From positions 1 to 6,870 of the forward strand of contig NZAX01000119.1 in NCBI GenBank assembly GCA_002687665.1: a stretch of DNA of 6,870 nt, read 5' to 3'. The position numbers and the translations under genes are program-made. This document shows positions 1 to 5,165 of this stretch, piece by piece. The notes under the pieces were generated by a model. It was not told where the DNA came from and ran no database searches. It saw nothing but the letters and a program-made list of their open reading frames with translations. The stretch is from Flavobacteriaceae bacterium. Its GTDB lineage: Bacteria; Bacteroidota; Bacteroidia; Flavobacteriales; Flavobacteriaceae. Numbering within the stretch: the first letter of the stretch is position 1; each line of letters starts with the position of its first letter.

Positions 1-1
1 T

Positions 2-1426
2 CTACGTTTTAGCGTATTACCTATTCATACCATGTTTATATATATTGACTTAAATAATTTAATTTTAGAAAAATTAGAGTTCTATAGGTATGATCCACAA
101 ATTAAAGAAATAATAATTAAAGCACATAATTATATTAAATATTCGGCAATAAAAGGTTCAGAAAAAGATAAAGAGAAGTGGAGAGAAATGGTAAACTCTT
201 CATTCGATAATGGTGGTCAACCTGCAGGATTAATTAGAGGTGGTGGACTTGCACCGTCAGAAGTAAAAGAATTATTTGTTGAGATGAAGAAAGCTGCGAA
301 AGAATTTGGCAGTAGAAATGTTCTTGCACAATCTCACGAAATTTCAATTTCCAACGAAAAAGGTAAACTTAATGTTGAGAAAGGTCTAACTGCAATGTTA
401 AAAGCAATAGACGAATTTGGTATGAGAAATCATGTTACTGTATCAGGTAGAGACGGAGTATTAACTCAAATTCAATATGCAGCTAATCATTTGAATGAAG
501 AAGTATCTTTACAAGAAGGAACATGGCAAATACCTGATTCATATGATAAGATGTTAGACCTTCAAAAGTTCTTATCAAAACCACACAAAGCAAAAACTGC
601 TAGAGAAGTTCATAAGTTCCACATAGATTCAGACAGATTCTTTGGTGACGATTCATTCTCAGATATGTTAGATTCATATTATCACACATTACCAGGCGGA
701 GACATTGACCCTTACGACAAAAAAGAAAAAGTTTCTCAAAAGTCTCTAGACCGTGCAAAGAAATTTAATAAAATTAGGCCTGGAACTGATTTGAATATAC
801 TTTTAATGAAAGCATTAACAGATTGGACTGGTGGTGATTTACAGTTTGATAGAAGAGGAAAGATTACTCAATCACCAAGAGACTGGTATGAGAAAAATAA
901 TCCTAAATTAAGAAACAAATCAAGAGTAGTTAAAGACGTAATAGAACAAAGTGATGTGGTTCAAGTAACACTTGAAGAAGGTAAATTGGGTGATTCAATT
1001 ATCCGTAGAGACTTCCCTAACGTATGGGCTGCATCTGCAAAAAATAAGAATGTTCTTAAAAATTTCCACGCAGTAGTTAACACTAGAAATTACAAACAAA
1101 TGAAAGATGCATATAAGAAAGATATGAAATCATTTGTGGATTCTTTCAAAGAAGAAGTTGCAGAAGGTAAGATGGACGGTATGAAACTTACTGGACAAGA
1201 GATTTCTGTTTACTTCAGAAGAAATCCTGTAAGAGATAAAACTGTTAGAAAAGCAGTTGAAATCGCACTAGACCATGGTGGTGCAATGAACTATGCGATT
1301 AAGAAGATTGAAAAACTTAAAAGAGGAATGTCAAAGAACAAAGATGTTCAAAAAGCACTGAACTATATAAATTATGGAGAACAATACAGAGTTAACACTC
1401 CTGTAATTAAGTTTAAAGACGACTAA
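2..1426 (+). CDS. Large phage protein of unknown function, 5' end uncertain or outside window
   Basis: I do not recognise this protein. The frame stays open from base 2 to the TAA at 1424-1426, so the gene may begin upstream. The first ATG (32) has no Shine-Dalgarno sequence; an in-frame ATG at 188 follows GGAG with a 4-base spacer and is a credible alternative start (413 aa, against 464 aa from 32). Counting from the ATG at 32, the body is soluble and mixed alpha/beta: a Gly-rich stretch near residues 60-72, charged helices, a segment rich in Asp/Phe/Tyr near 200-225 (HIDSDRFFGDD), a D264-W-T-G-G-D269 motif, and a strongly basic helical C-terminus (about 340-450). No signal peptide, membrane segment or known catalytic motif is seen. 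It heads a run of co-directional small genes, 19 bases before the next start, so a virion or assembly role is possible but is inference. Bases 1-180 are about 23% GC against about 40% just after, which is odd (see findings). Confidence 0.8.
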   Translation, partial: LRFSVLPIHTMFIYIDLNNLILEKLEFYRYDPQIKEIIIKAHNYIKYSAIKGSEKDKEKWREMVNSSFDNGGQPAGLIRGGGLAPSEVKELFVEMKKAAKEFGSRNVLAQSHEISISNEKGKLNVEKGLTAMLKAIDEFGMRNHVTVSGRDGVLTQIQYAANHLNEEVSLQEGTWQIPDSYDKMLDLQKFLSKPHKAKTAREVHKFHIDSDRFFGDDSFSDMLDSYYHTLPGGDIDPYDKKEKVSQKSLDRAKKFNKIRPGTDLNILLMKALTDWTGGDLQFDRRGKITQSPRDWYEKNNPKLRNKSRVVKDVIEQSDVVQVTLEEGKLGDSIIRRDFPNVWAASAKNKNVLKNFHAVVNTRNYKQMKDAYKKDMKSFVDSFKEEVAEGKMDGMKLTGQEISVYFRRNPVRDKTVRKAVEIALDHGGAMNYAIKKIEKLKRGMSKNKDVQKALNYINYGEQYRVNTPVIKFKDD

Positions 1427-1432
1427 TAAATA
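1425..1432 (+). promoter_or_regulatory. Possible late promoter motif AATAAATA
   Basis: Matches the NATAAATA form of the T4-like late promoter (7 of 8 to T4's TATAAATA). It overlaps the upstream TAA stop and lies 13 bases before the ATG at 1446. A start site 5-6 bases downstream would fall inside the AGGAAAGG ribosome binding site, and stop codons in AT-rich DNA create this motif by chance, so the call is weak. Confidence 0.25.
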
Positions 1433-1445
1433 TAGGAAAGGTCAA

Positions 1446-1697
1446 ATGACTAAAGATGTTGTTTACGAACAGCATGGAACTGGGATTAAATATCTAGTTA
1501 GGACATTTACAGATTCAGTTCCTTTAGAAATTGTGAAGGGTATGAAGAGTACCATGCACATTTTAAGTGGTAATGGGTGGCATATGAGAGAATTAGGTTA
1601 TATGCCAATTGAATTAAAACAAGGATATGGTTATCTAATGAAGGGAAACCTAGAAAAAGGTGAATCAGAGTTGGTGGTTAGAATCCAATTAACATAA
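1446..1697 (+). CDS. Small conserved-looking phage protein, unknown function (83 aa)
   Basis: Not recognised. The start is well supported: AGGAAAGG at 1434-1441 lies 4 bases before the ATG. The 83-aa product looks like a compact alpha/beta domain. A short strand near residues 13-22 is followed by an amphipathic helix (about 25-40), then strands around HILSGNGWHMRELGYM and a final strand ELVVRIQL. The balance of charges and the lack of hydrophobic helices suggest a soluble protein. It sits 19 bases after the large upstream gene and 8 bases before the acidic gene at 1706, so it is probably co-transcribed with both. No catalytic or metal-binding pattern is visible. Confidence 0.8.
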   Translation: MTKDVVYEQHGTGIKYLVRTFTDSVPLEIVKGMKSTMHILSGNGWHMRELGYMPIELKQGYGYLMKGNLEKGESELVVRIQLT

Positions 1698-1700
1698 ATA
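1693..1700 (+). promoter_or_regulatory. Possible late promoter motif CATAAATA
   Basis: One mismatch (first base) to T4 TATAAATA and a full match to NATAAATA. It contains the TAA stop of the upstream gene and ends 5 bases before the ATG at 1706, the same distance as the perfect motif at 5254-5261. If it is used, transcription would start at or next to the ATG. It may be a by-product of the stop codon in AT-rich sequence. Confidence 0.3.
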
Positions 1701-1705
1701 AAGAT

Positions 1706-2017
1706 ATGAGTCAAAAAACAGAAAACTGGCAAGAGGCCCTACTAAGGGTTCGAGAAGGTCTTAAAGAGGCAAAAGAACCTGTAGTTGAAAAAACTGAAGA
1801 CGATGTAATCAATGAAGAGATTGATGAACTTCTTAGTGGATTTGAAGAACCTGCAGAAGAAGTAGTTGAAGAAGAGGTTGTCGAGGAAGACGGACACTCT
1901 ATAGAAAAACTAACAGAGAAAAATATGTTAGGTAGACTCGCAAAGTCAATGGATTTATCAGAAGATAATAAACAAAAATTATTCGATTATTTCGAAACAG
2001 GAGAGTTACAACAATGA
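1706..2017 (+). CDS. Strongly acidic small protein, scaffold or core-like candidate (103 aa)
   Basis: Function unknown. By my count it has 31 Asp/Glu against 12 Lys/Arg, a net charge near -19. Most of the acid lies in a Glu/Val-rich low-complexity stretch at about residues 48-62 (EEPAEEVVEEEVVEED), between an N-terminal amphipathic helix (NWQEALLRVREGLKEA) and a C-terminal helical segment (LGRLAKSMDLSEDNKQKLFDYF). T4-like phages carry small acidic prohead core proteins such as gp67 in their head gene cluster. The resemblance here is in charge and size only, not in aligned sequence. No clear Shine-Dalgarno precedes the ATG (AAAGAT only), so translation may be coupled to the gene ending 8 bases upstream. 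The stop overlaps the next start (ATGA). Confidence 0.85.
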   Translation: MSQKTENWQEALLRVREGLKEAKEPVVEKTEDDVINEEIDELLSGFEEPAEEVVEEEVVEEDGHSIEKLTEKNMLGRLAKSMDLSEDNKQKLFDYFETGELQQ

Positions 2018-2355
2018 GTTTTACAGGATACCAGTTAGGTTTATCAGACGACCTATTAGAAGCGTCTAAAAAAGTTATCGAAGGTTCAGCAGAGTACAAA
2101 AAGTTCTTTGATGCAACTCTTAAAAAATTCGGTGTTACTTCACCTGATGAGTTAAGTGGTGAAAAGAAAAAAGAATTCTTTAATTACATTGACAAAAACT
2201 ACAAAGCTAAAGATGAAGGTGTGTATATGGCGTCTTATGATAAGAAGAAAAAGATGCAAAAAGAGAATGTAGATGAGGAAGAAGAAGCTCCTACACCTAC
2301 ACCTGTTCCTGAAGACCCTGAAGAAGACACAAAAGTAGTAGAGTCTAAGGAATAA
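2014..2355 (+). CDS. Small phage protein with acidic proline-rich tail, unknown function (113 aa)
   Basis: The ATG overlaps the previous stop (ATGA), a typical coupled junction, with GGAG at 2000-2003. The N-terminal two thirds are helical and Lys-rich and contain SPDELSGEKKKEFFNYID at about residues 42-59. From memory, similar S-x-x-E-L-(S)-x-E-K-K-K-x-F-F-x-Y-(V/I)-D motifs occur in many small proteins of the virion region of marine T4-like and SAR11 phages. After a run of lysines (about 76-80), the last ~27 residues form a disordered tail: four Glu in a row, an APTPTPVPEDPEED stretch encoded by repeated CCTACA units, then more acidic residues. The basic middle and acidic tail could allow self-association or docking on a basic partner. 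No enzyme motif is visible. Confidence 0.85.
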   Translation: MSFTGYQLGLSDDLLEASKKVIEGSAEYKKFFDATLKKFGVTSPDELSGEKKKEFFNYIDKNYKAKDEGVYMASYDKKKKMQKENVDEEEEAPTPTPVPEDPEEDTKVVESKE

Positions 2356-2358
2356 ATC

Positions 2359-2670
2359 ATGAATGAGTTTGATACTATTCGTGCAATGTGGGAAGAATCT
2401 CTTGAAGAAAAGAAAGAGTTCAAACAGAAAGATATTGATATAGTTGCAAAACTTACTGATAGAAACGAACACACATTATCACTTATGCATATTGCAAAAG
2501 CAGTAGGTGATAGGAAGGCAGGAAAAAAACTAGAATTAATTAGTAAGTTGCACATGGAATACGGTTCTATGACTAAAGACCTTATGAACATGAGAAACGA
2601 AATATATGACAATTTGAAAAAAGAAATGATGAAGTATTCAAATGGTCAAGATATGTACAATGCAACATAA
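2359..2670 (+). CDS. Small helical phage protein starting with an IRAMWE motif (103 aa)
   Basis: Not recognised at family level. AAGGA at 2347-2351 lies 7 bases before the ATG and supports the start. The protein is almost entirely helical and highly charged, with a likely coiled coil near residues 12-30 (EESLEEKKEFKQKD) and a second helical region from 40 to 95 rich in Met, Leu and Lys. Residues 7-12 (IRAMWE) recur at the same place in the otherwise different protein at 4475-4753, and 19 bases are identical there. It shares a single base with the next gene (TAATG at 2668-2672), so the two are probably translated as a pair. A role in head assembly or the virion is inference from context. Confidence 0.85.
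   Translation: MNEFDTIRAMWEESLEEKKEFKQKDIDIVAKLTDRNEHTLSLMHIAKAVGDRKAGKKLELISKLHMEYGSMTKDLMNMRNEIYDNLKKEMMKYSNGQDMYNAT
2376..2394 (+). repeat. 19-base direct repeat, copy 1 (encodes IRAMWE)
   Basis: TATTCGTGCAATGTGGGAA is identical to 4492-4510. Both copies lie 17 bases after the start of an ATG, in the same frame, and encode the second half of a shared N-terminal motif. Identity at the base level, including third codon positions, suggests a recent copy or strong constraint. Confidence 0.7.
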
Positions 2671-3215
2671 TGGACAAGATAGACGCAAGATATAGAATCT
2701 TTAAAGAAAAGATTAAAAAACTAGGATATATGAAAGGTGAGGCGAAGAAGGTCTCCAAAGTCCTAGAAAAGGTTGCAGACTTCGGAATGATGTCCGATGG
2801 TGGTAACCAAAAGGTGGCACGTGCCGTTGCGAAAGCAAAAAACGAAAAAGAATTGAGAACTATGTTGGATAAAATATCCACCATGGCAAAAGGTAAGTAT
2901 GCAGAAGCTGGTGAAGATGAAGTCATTCAAAGAGCAATTTGGGCGATGGATTCAAAAGCACAAGGAATGCAACTACGTCCTGATGCAAATGTTTTAATGC
3001 AACTTAAAAAGTTGATTGACACTAGACGTGACCAAAACATTAGAACAGATGACATGAAGACCATGAAGGTCAAATGGAAGGATGCAGAGAAAGTTCATGA
3101 CGTTTTAATGAGACTTAAAACACCTGAACGGTCTAAATACCTTATATTATTACAGAAAGACATTAAGTCTTTTAAGACTAATTTCAATGGCATATTAAAA
3201 TTTGCCAATAGATAA
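2670..3215 (+). CDS. Basic helical phage protein, unknown function (181 aa)
   Basis: Function unknown. The ATG overlaps the TAA of the gene before it by one base (TAATG), a strong sign of translational coupling; no good ribosome binding site precedes it. The product is very rich in Lys and Arg, all helical by eye, with few aromatic residues. Its N-terminus (DARYRIFKEKIKKLGYM) is an amphipathic basic helix. The centre (about 50-130) alternates short helices with AKAKNEKEL and LIDTRRDQN segments, and the C-terminus (KSFKTNFNGILKFANR) is again basic. There is no transmembrane segment and no catalytic signature. A basic protein beside two acidic ones suggests electrostatic partners, or nucleic acid or scaffold binding; this is inference. 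The 18-base gap after it holds the strong ribosome binding site of the next gene. Confidence 0.85.
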   Translation: MDKIDARYRIFKEKIKKLGYMKGEAKKVSKVLEKVADFGMMSDGGNQKVARAVAKAKNEKELRTMLDKISTMAKGKYAEAGEDEVIQRAIWAMDSKAQGMQLRPDANVLMQLKKLIDTRRDQNIRTDDMKTMKVKWKDAEKVHDVLMRLKTPERSKYLILLQKDIKSFKTNFNGILKFANR

Positions 3216-3218
3216 AAA

Positions 3219-3226
3219 GAGAGGAA
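3219..3226 (+). promoter_or_regulatory. Strong ribosome binding site for the Ig-like protein gene
   Basis: GAGAGGAA lies 7 bases before the ATG at 3234, followed by an A-rich spacer. It is the clearest Shine-Dalgarno in the window and suggests high expression of the downstream protein, as expected for a virion component. Confidence 0.6.
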
Positions 3227-3233
3227 ATAAAAA

Positions 3234-3806
3234 ATGGCATTATGGGGAGTATCAGACGCTGACGAAAGTAAACCTAAGTATCTTTCAGACGCTGACAAGA
3301 AAAATTGTATCGCTAAGCCAGAAGGTTGGGTTCTAAAGAAAGCAGTTGGTTCAAGAAACTTAGAAGAGATTCTTGTTGCGACAGGTGCTAACCTTGCAAC
3401 TGGTATTGGACAAGCAGATATTACAGATATTGAATGGGTAACTACTGCATTTGATAAATCAGAAGGTGGAACATTATCCGCTATCGTAAGATTTAACGAG
3501 AATGTAACTGTAAGTGGAACACCTACATTATCAGTAACTAACGGAAACCAAGGTTCAGGTTCAGGAAGAGGCCCACACGTTCTCGCATACGCAAGTGGTT
3601 CTACAACTAACGAACTTACATTCAGTCTTGCAATAGGAGCTGCAAACGCTGCTACTAACGCAGATGATGTATTAAGTTTCGGTGCAAATCCATTAGCACA
3701 CGCAGGTGGTTCTACAATAGTTGACACTGCAGGTGGTGGTAACGCAACAATTACTAGTGCAAGTTCTATCGGTACAGCTGCTGGAACAATTACAGTAACT
3801 GCATAA
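3234..3806 (+). CDS. Putative virion protein with Ig-like (SwmB-type) beta-sandwich domain (190 aa)
   Basis: The start MALWGVSDADESKPKYL resembles, from memory, the N-terminus of a widespread family of marine T4-like phage proteins (MALWG...DADESKPKWL...) with no assigned function. Residues 1-60 form this conserved head. Residues about 64-175 look like a bacterial Ig-like/SwmB-type beta-sandwich: TLSAIVRFNENVTVSGTPTL, then a Gly/Ser-rich loop (about 103-114), ASGSTTNELTFSLAI, then AGGSTIVDTAGGGNATI. A Gly/Ala/Thr-rich strand (GTAAGTITVTA) ends the protein. It has no signal peptide or membrane helix, so export is unlikely. Ig-like domains on phage virions usually sit on the head or tail surface and may bind cell-surface sugars; that role here is inference. 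It follows a strong ribosome binding site and lies 11 bases before another beta-rich gene. An in-frame 12-base repeat encodes SDAD twice (residues 7-10 and 18-21). Confidence 0.85.
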   Translation: MALWGVSDADESKPKYLSDADKKNCIAKPEGWVLKKAVGSRNLEEILVATGANLATGIGQADITDIEWVTTAFDKSEGGTLSAIVRFNENVTVSGTPTLSVTNGNQGSGSGRGPHVLAYASGSTTNELTFSLAIGAANAATNADDVLSFGANPLAHAGGSTIVDTAGGGNATITSASSIGTAAGTITVTA

Positions 3807-3817
3807 GGTAGGTTAAC

Positions 3818-4081
3818 ATGAAATTATTAGTACTAGGTTCAGAAGCGGCTTGTGGAACAAGTTCGACTAATGGTTCAAACTTCAGTAGTTCAACTGCAGT
3901 AAGAGTTCACAATAGTGGGTCAACTGCACGATTAGTATCTGTAGAAACATCAGGTGCATCATTAATCGGAACATTTACACTAGGTGCTGGTGCGACAGAA
4001 ATAATTTCTAAAGACCCAACAGACGAAGTATTCGCTGCTCATGCAGAAGTACTTGGAGTTGGTGTTGGAATAATAGGATAA
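3818..4081 (+). CDS. Small beta-rich phage protein, companion of the Ig-like protein (87 aa)
   Basis: Function unknown. TAGG at 3809-3812 lies 5 bases before the ATG. The 87-aa product is rich in Gly, Ser, Thr, Ala and Val and almost free of Lys/Arg, unlike its neighbours. Strand-like segments alternate with polar loops (MKLLVLGS, AVRVHNSGSTARLVSVETS, IGTFTLGAGATEIISKDPTDEVFAA), a pattern that fits a single small beta-sandwich or barrel. From memory, similar short proteins (VRLVNTG...ARLVTV...GTFTL...EI..K.PTD.VFA) occur in many marine phages next to structural genes. It may be a decoration, plug or accessory protein partnered with the upstream Ig-like protein; this rests on adjacency and fold only. 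Confidence 0.85.
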   Translation: MKLLVLGSEAACGTSSTNGSNFSSSTAVRVHNSGSTARLVSVETSGASLIGTFTLGAGATEIISKDPTDEVFAAHAEVLGVGVGIIG

Positions 4082-4085
4082 TAAT

Positions 4086-4115
4086 ATGAAAAAATTCGCA
4101 GAATTCGTAGCAGAA
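4086..4115 (+). other. Candidate capsid targeting sequence (codons 1-10)
   Basis: Encodes MKKFAEFVAE, followed by Ser-Lys. T4 internal protein III carries MKTYQEFIAE, which directs proteins into the prohead and is removed by the gp21 protease at an (I/L)-x-E site. Here the cleavage site would be V-A-E, a mild departure from the T4 consensus. Confidence 0.45.
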
Positions 4116-4475
4116 AGTAAACAAGTAGGTGGGTTAGAAAGTCAACACGTTCCTCATGACATAAATGACCCTGAAGTAAAATCAAGGATTAATGCCATCC
4201 TTGGTCACACTGCAATAAGTGAATATCTAAATCCTAGTGCAGCTGTCGGTCAGATTGATGCAAAACTAGGACAACTTGGTTTCGCACTTGAAACACACCC
4301 TGAGATTACTGAAACTGGTGATTATGAAGTCGCTATGAAAAGATATGGTGACCAGTTTGGTAAGACTGTAGACACACCTCACGATGAGTTCGATGAGAAA
4401 GTAGAAGCAGTTATTCTCAAACTTAAAGTAGAAAAGTTAGAAACAGGTTCATTTAAAGTTTACGGAAGTATCTAA
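4086..4475 (+). CDS. Conserved marine phage protein with capsid-targeting-like N-terminus; candidate internal virion protein (129 aa)
   Basis: AGGA at 4075-4078 lies 7 bases before the ATG. The first ten residues, MKKFAEFVAE, match the T4 capsid targeting sequence of internal proteins (MKTYQEFIAE) at six of ten positions, with conservative F/Y and V/I changes; T4 protease gp21 cuts after that Glu. The rest (about residues 20-129) resembles, from memory, a family common in marine T4-like phages and podoviruses, with NDPEV..RINAILG, YLNPSAAVGQIDAKL, RYGDQFGKTVDTPHDEF and a final strand KVYGSI. The function of that family is unknown to me. The likely fold is an N-terminal helical part followed by a beta-rich C-terminal half. 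The stop overlaps the next start by one base (TAATG). A packaged head protein is a reasonable inference; it could equally be a neck or tail accessory protein. Confidence 0.85.
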   Translation: MKKFAEFVAESKQVGGLESQHVPHDINDPEVKSRINAILGHTAISEYLNPSAAVGQIDAKLGQLGFALETHPEITETGDYEVAMKRYGDQFGKTVDTPHDEFDEKVEAVILKLKVEKLETGSFKVYGSI

Positions 4476-4753
4476 TGAATTTAGAACTTAGTATTCGTGC
4501 AATGTGGGAACACCGTGCAATATCCGAAGGGATAGTTGACTTGGAAGTTTTCAAAACATTAGACGACAAAACCAAAAAACAAATCGCAGATACAAAAGCT
4601 TCATGGGACAGAGCATGGGATGCCATGTATGTTCCTATGGGTAAAGACGGTTCTTCTCAAAGAAAAGAATATGAGAAACGTGGAAAACACTTCAAAGCGA
4701 TGGACGCTGAATTAAAGAAATTACTGAAAAAACACAAAGCATTAGGGAAGTAA
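4475..4753 (+). CDS. Small basic helical phage protein starting with an IRAMWE motif (92 aa)
   Basis: Unknown function. The ATG overlaps the TAA of the gene before it by one base, so translation is probably coupled to that candidate capsid-packaged protein. Residues 7-12 (IRAMWE) repeat the N-terminal motif of the protein at 2359-2670 at exactly the same position; after that the two sequences do not align. The middle (about 27-55) is helical and Trp/Met-rich (KASWDRAWDAMYVPMG). The C-terminal third is a basic helix ending in KKLLKKHKALGK, suggesting nucleic acid or acidic-partner binding. No catalytic residues or membrane segments are seen. The stop codon lies in the loop of a small hairpin that may end a transcript. 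Confidence 0.85.
   Translation: MNLELSIRAMWEHRAISEGIVDLEVFKTLDDKTKKQIADTKASWDRAWDAMYVPMGKDGSSQRKEYEKRGKHFKAMDAELKKLLKKHKALGK
4492..4510 (+). repeat. 19-base direct repeat, copy 2 (encodes IRAMWE)
   Basis: Identical to 2376-2394 and located at the same distance from its own ATG (4475). The flanking codons differ on both sides, so the shared block is confined to the motif. Confidence 0.7.
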
Positions 4754-4767
4754 CCCTAAATACTTTT
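4742..4767 (+). terminator. Possible weak intrinsic terminator
   Basis: TTAGGG (4742-4747) pairs with CCCTAA (4754-4759) around a 6-base loop that includes the TAA stop of the gene ending at 4753, then ATAC and TTTT. Three of six pairs are GC and the T-run is only four, so termination would be weak. It stands at the start of the 40-base gap 4754-4793, one of the two largest breaks between protein-coding genes here (the other holds the tRNA). Confidence 0.35.
4756..4762 (+). promoter_or_regulatory. Possible late promoter motif CTAAATA
   Basis: Resembles the T4-like late promoter (six of eight bases over 4755-4762 match TATAAATA). A start near 4768 would give a leader of about 26 bases before the ATG at 4794, with GGAA at 4785-4788 as a weak ribosome binding site. 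It overlaps the right arm of the hairpin at 4742-4759, so one of the two readings may be wrong. Confidence 0.3.
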
Positions 4768-4793
4768 ACAATTTATTATATTATGGAAAACGT

Positions 4794-5165
4794 ATGGGTC
4801 TATTCGACAAACTCACTGTAAAAAATTTCAGTGCATTCGCACTTCAGAATTACGATAATCCTCAGTGTGCAGATTTAGAAGAATTTCAAGAAGATTTACG
4901 AAGGTTCAGATACCTTAAACGTTTATGTCACCGTTATCATGAGGCAGGTGAATTAAGAGAACGCCTCATGTTAAATCACCTAATCACAATATTCAATGTA
5001 TTCGGTTACGAAGCATCTATGCGAATGTTGGACTTCAAAATACAAGAACCATCTTACTGGTCTTCCATAAAAACAATGTTGTTATATTTGGGTTATGTTG
5101 ACGAGTCATGGAATACAGAAATACCTGTTAATGATGAACTCGCACAAAAACTCAGGGAATTATAA
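4794..5165 (+). CDS. Conserved small T4-like phage protein, DUF7207-type by recollection (123 aa)
   Basis: Recognised from memory as a conserved protein of T4-like cyanophages and relatives, which I recall being named DUF7207; I could not check the number. Typical features are present: FALQNYDNPQCADLEEFQEDLRRFRYLKRL in sense (residues 15-44), then RERLMLNHLITIFNVFG (about 55-71), ASMRMLDFKI and a closing helix with LLYLGYVDE. The protein is helical and soluble with conserved aromatic and Cys/His positions (C25, C45, H46, H49), though I see no proven metal site. Its function is not known to me. The length is close to what I recall for the family, so the ATG at 4794 is preferred; an ATG at 4783 is out of frame and stops after 12 codons. 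The TAA stop directly abuts the tRNA gene. Confidence 0.85.
   Translation: MGLFDKLTVKNFSAFALQNYDNPQCADLEEFQEDLRRFRYLKRLCHRYHEAGELRERLMLNHLITIFNVFGYEASMRMLDFKIQEPSYWSSIKTMLLYLGYVDESWNTEIPVNDELAQKLREL

Noticed and set aside
1366..1373. TATAAATT resembling a late promoter
   Set aside because: It lies inside the coding end of the first gene with one mismatch in the invariant 3' part, and is expected by chance in AT-rich DNA.
2152..2926. Overlapping minus-strand open frames of 106 to 125 codons
   Set aside because: Their Phe/Ser-rich translations are what Lys/Glu-rich genes give in antisense, and all lie over tightly coupled + genes.
3166..3179. Inverted repeat AGTCTT-TT-AAGACT
   Set aside because: It lies inside a coding region, has a two-base loop and no T-run after it.
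3252..3296. 12-base direct repeat TCAGACGCTGAC (3252-3263 and 3285-3296)
   Set aside because: It is in frame, 33 bases apart, and simply encodes SDAD twice within the conserved N-terminal head; no sign of a mobile or regulatory element.
3095..3727. 210-codon open frame on the minus strand over the Ig-like gene
   Set aside because: It spans the end of one well-supported + gene and most of another, lacks a ribosome binding site, and its sequence is the antisense of a low-complexity Ala/Gly/Thr region. No other minus-strand gene is credible here.
4783..4821. Short frame from ATG 4783 as the start of the conserved protein
   Set aside because: It is out of frame with the conserved protein and stops after 12 codons.
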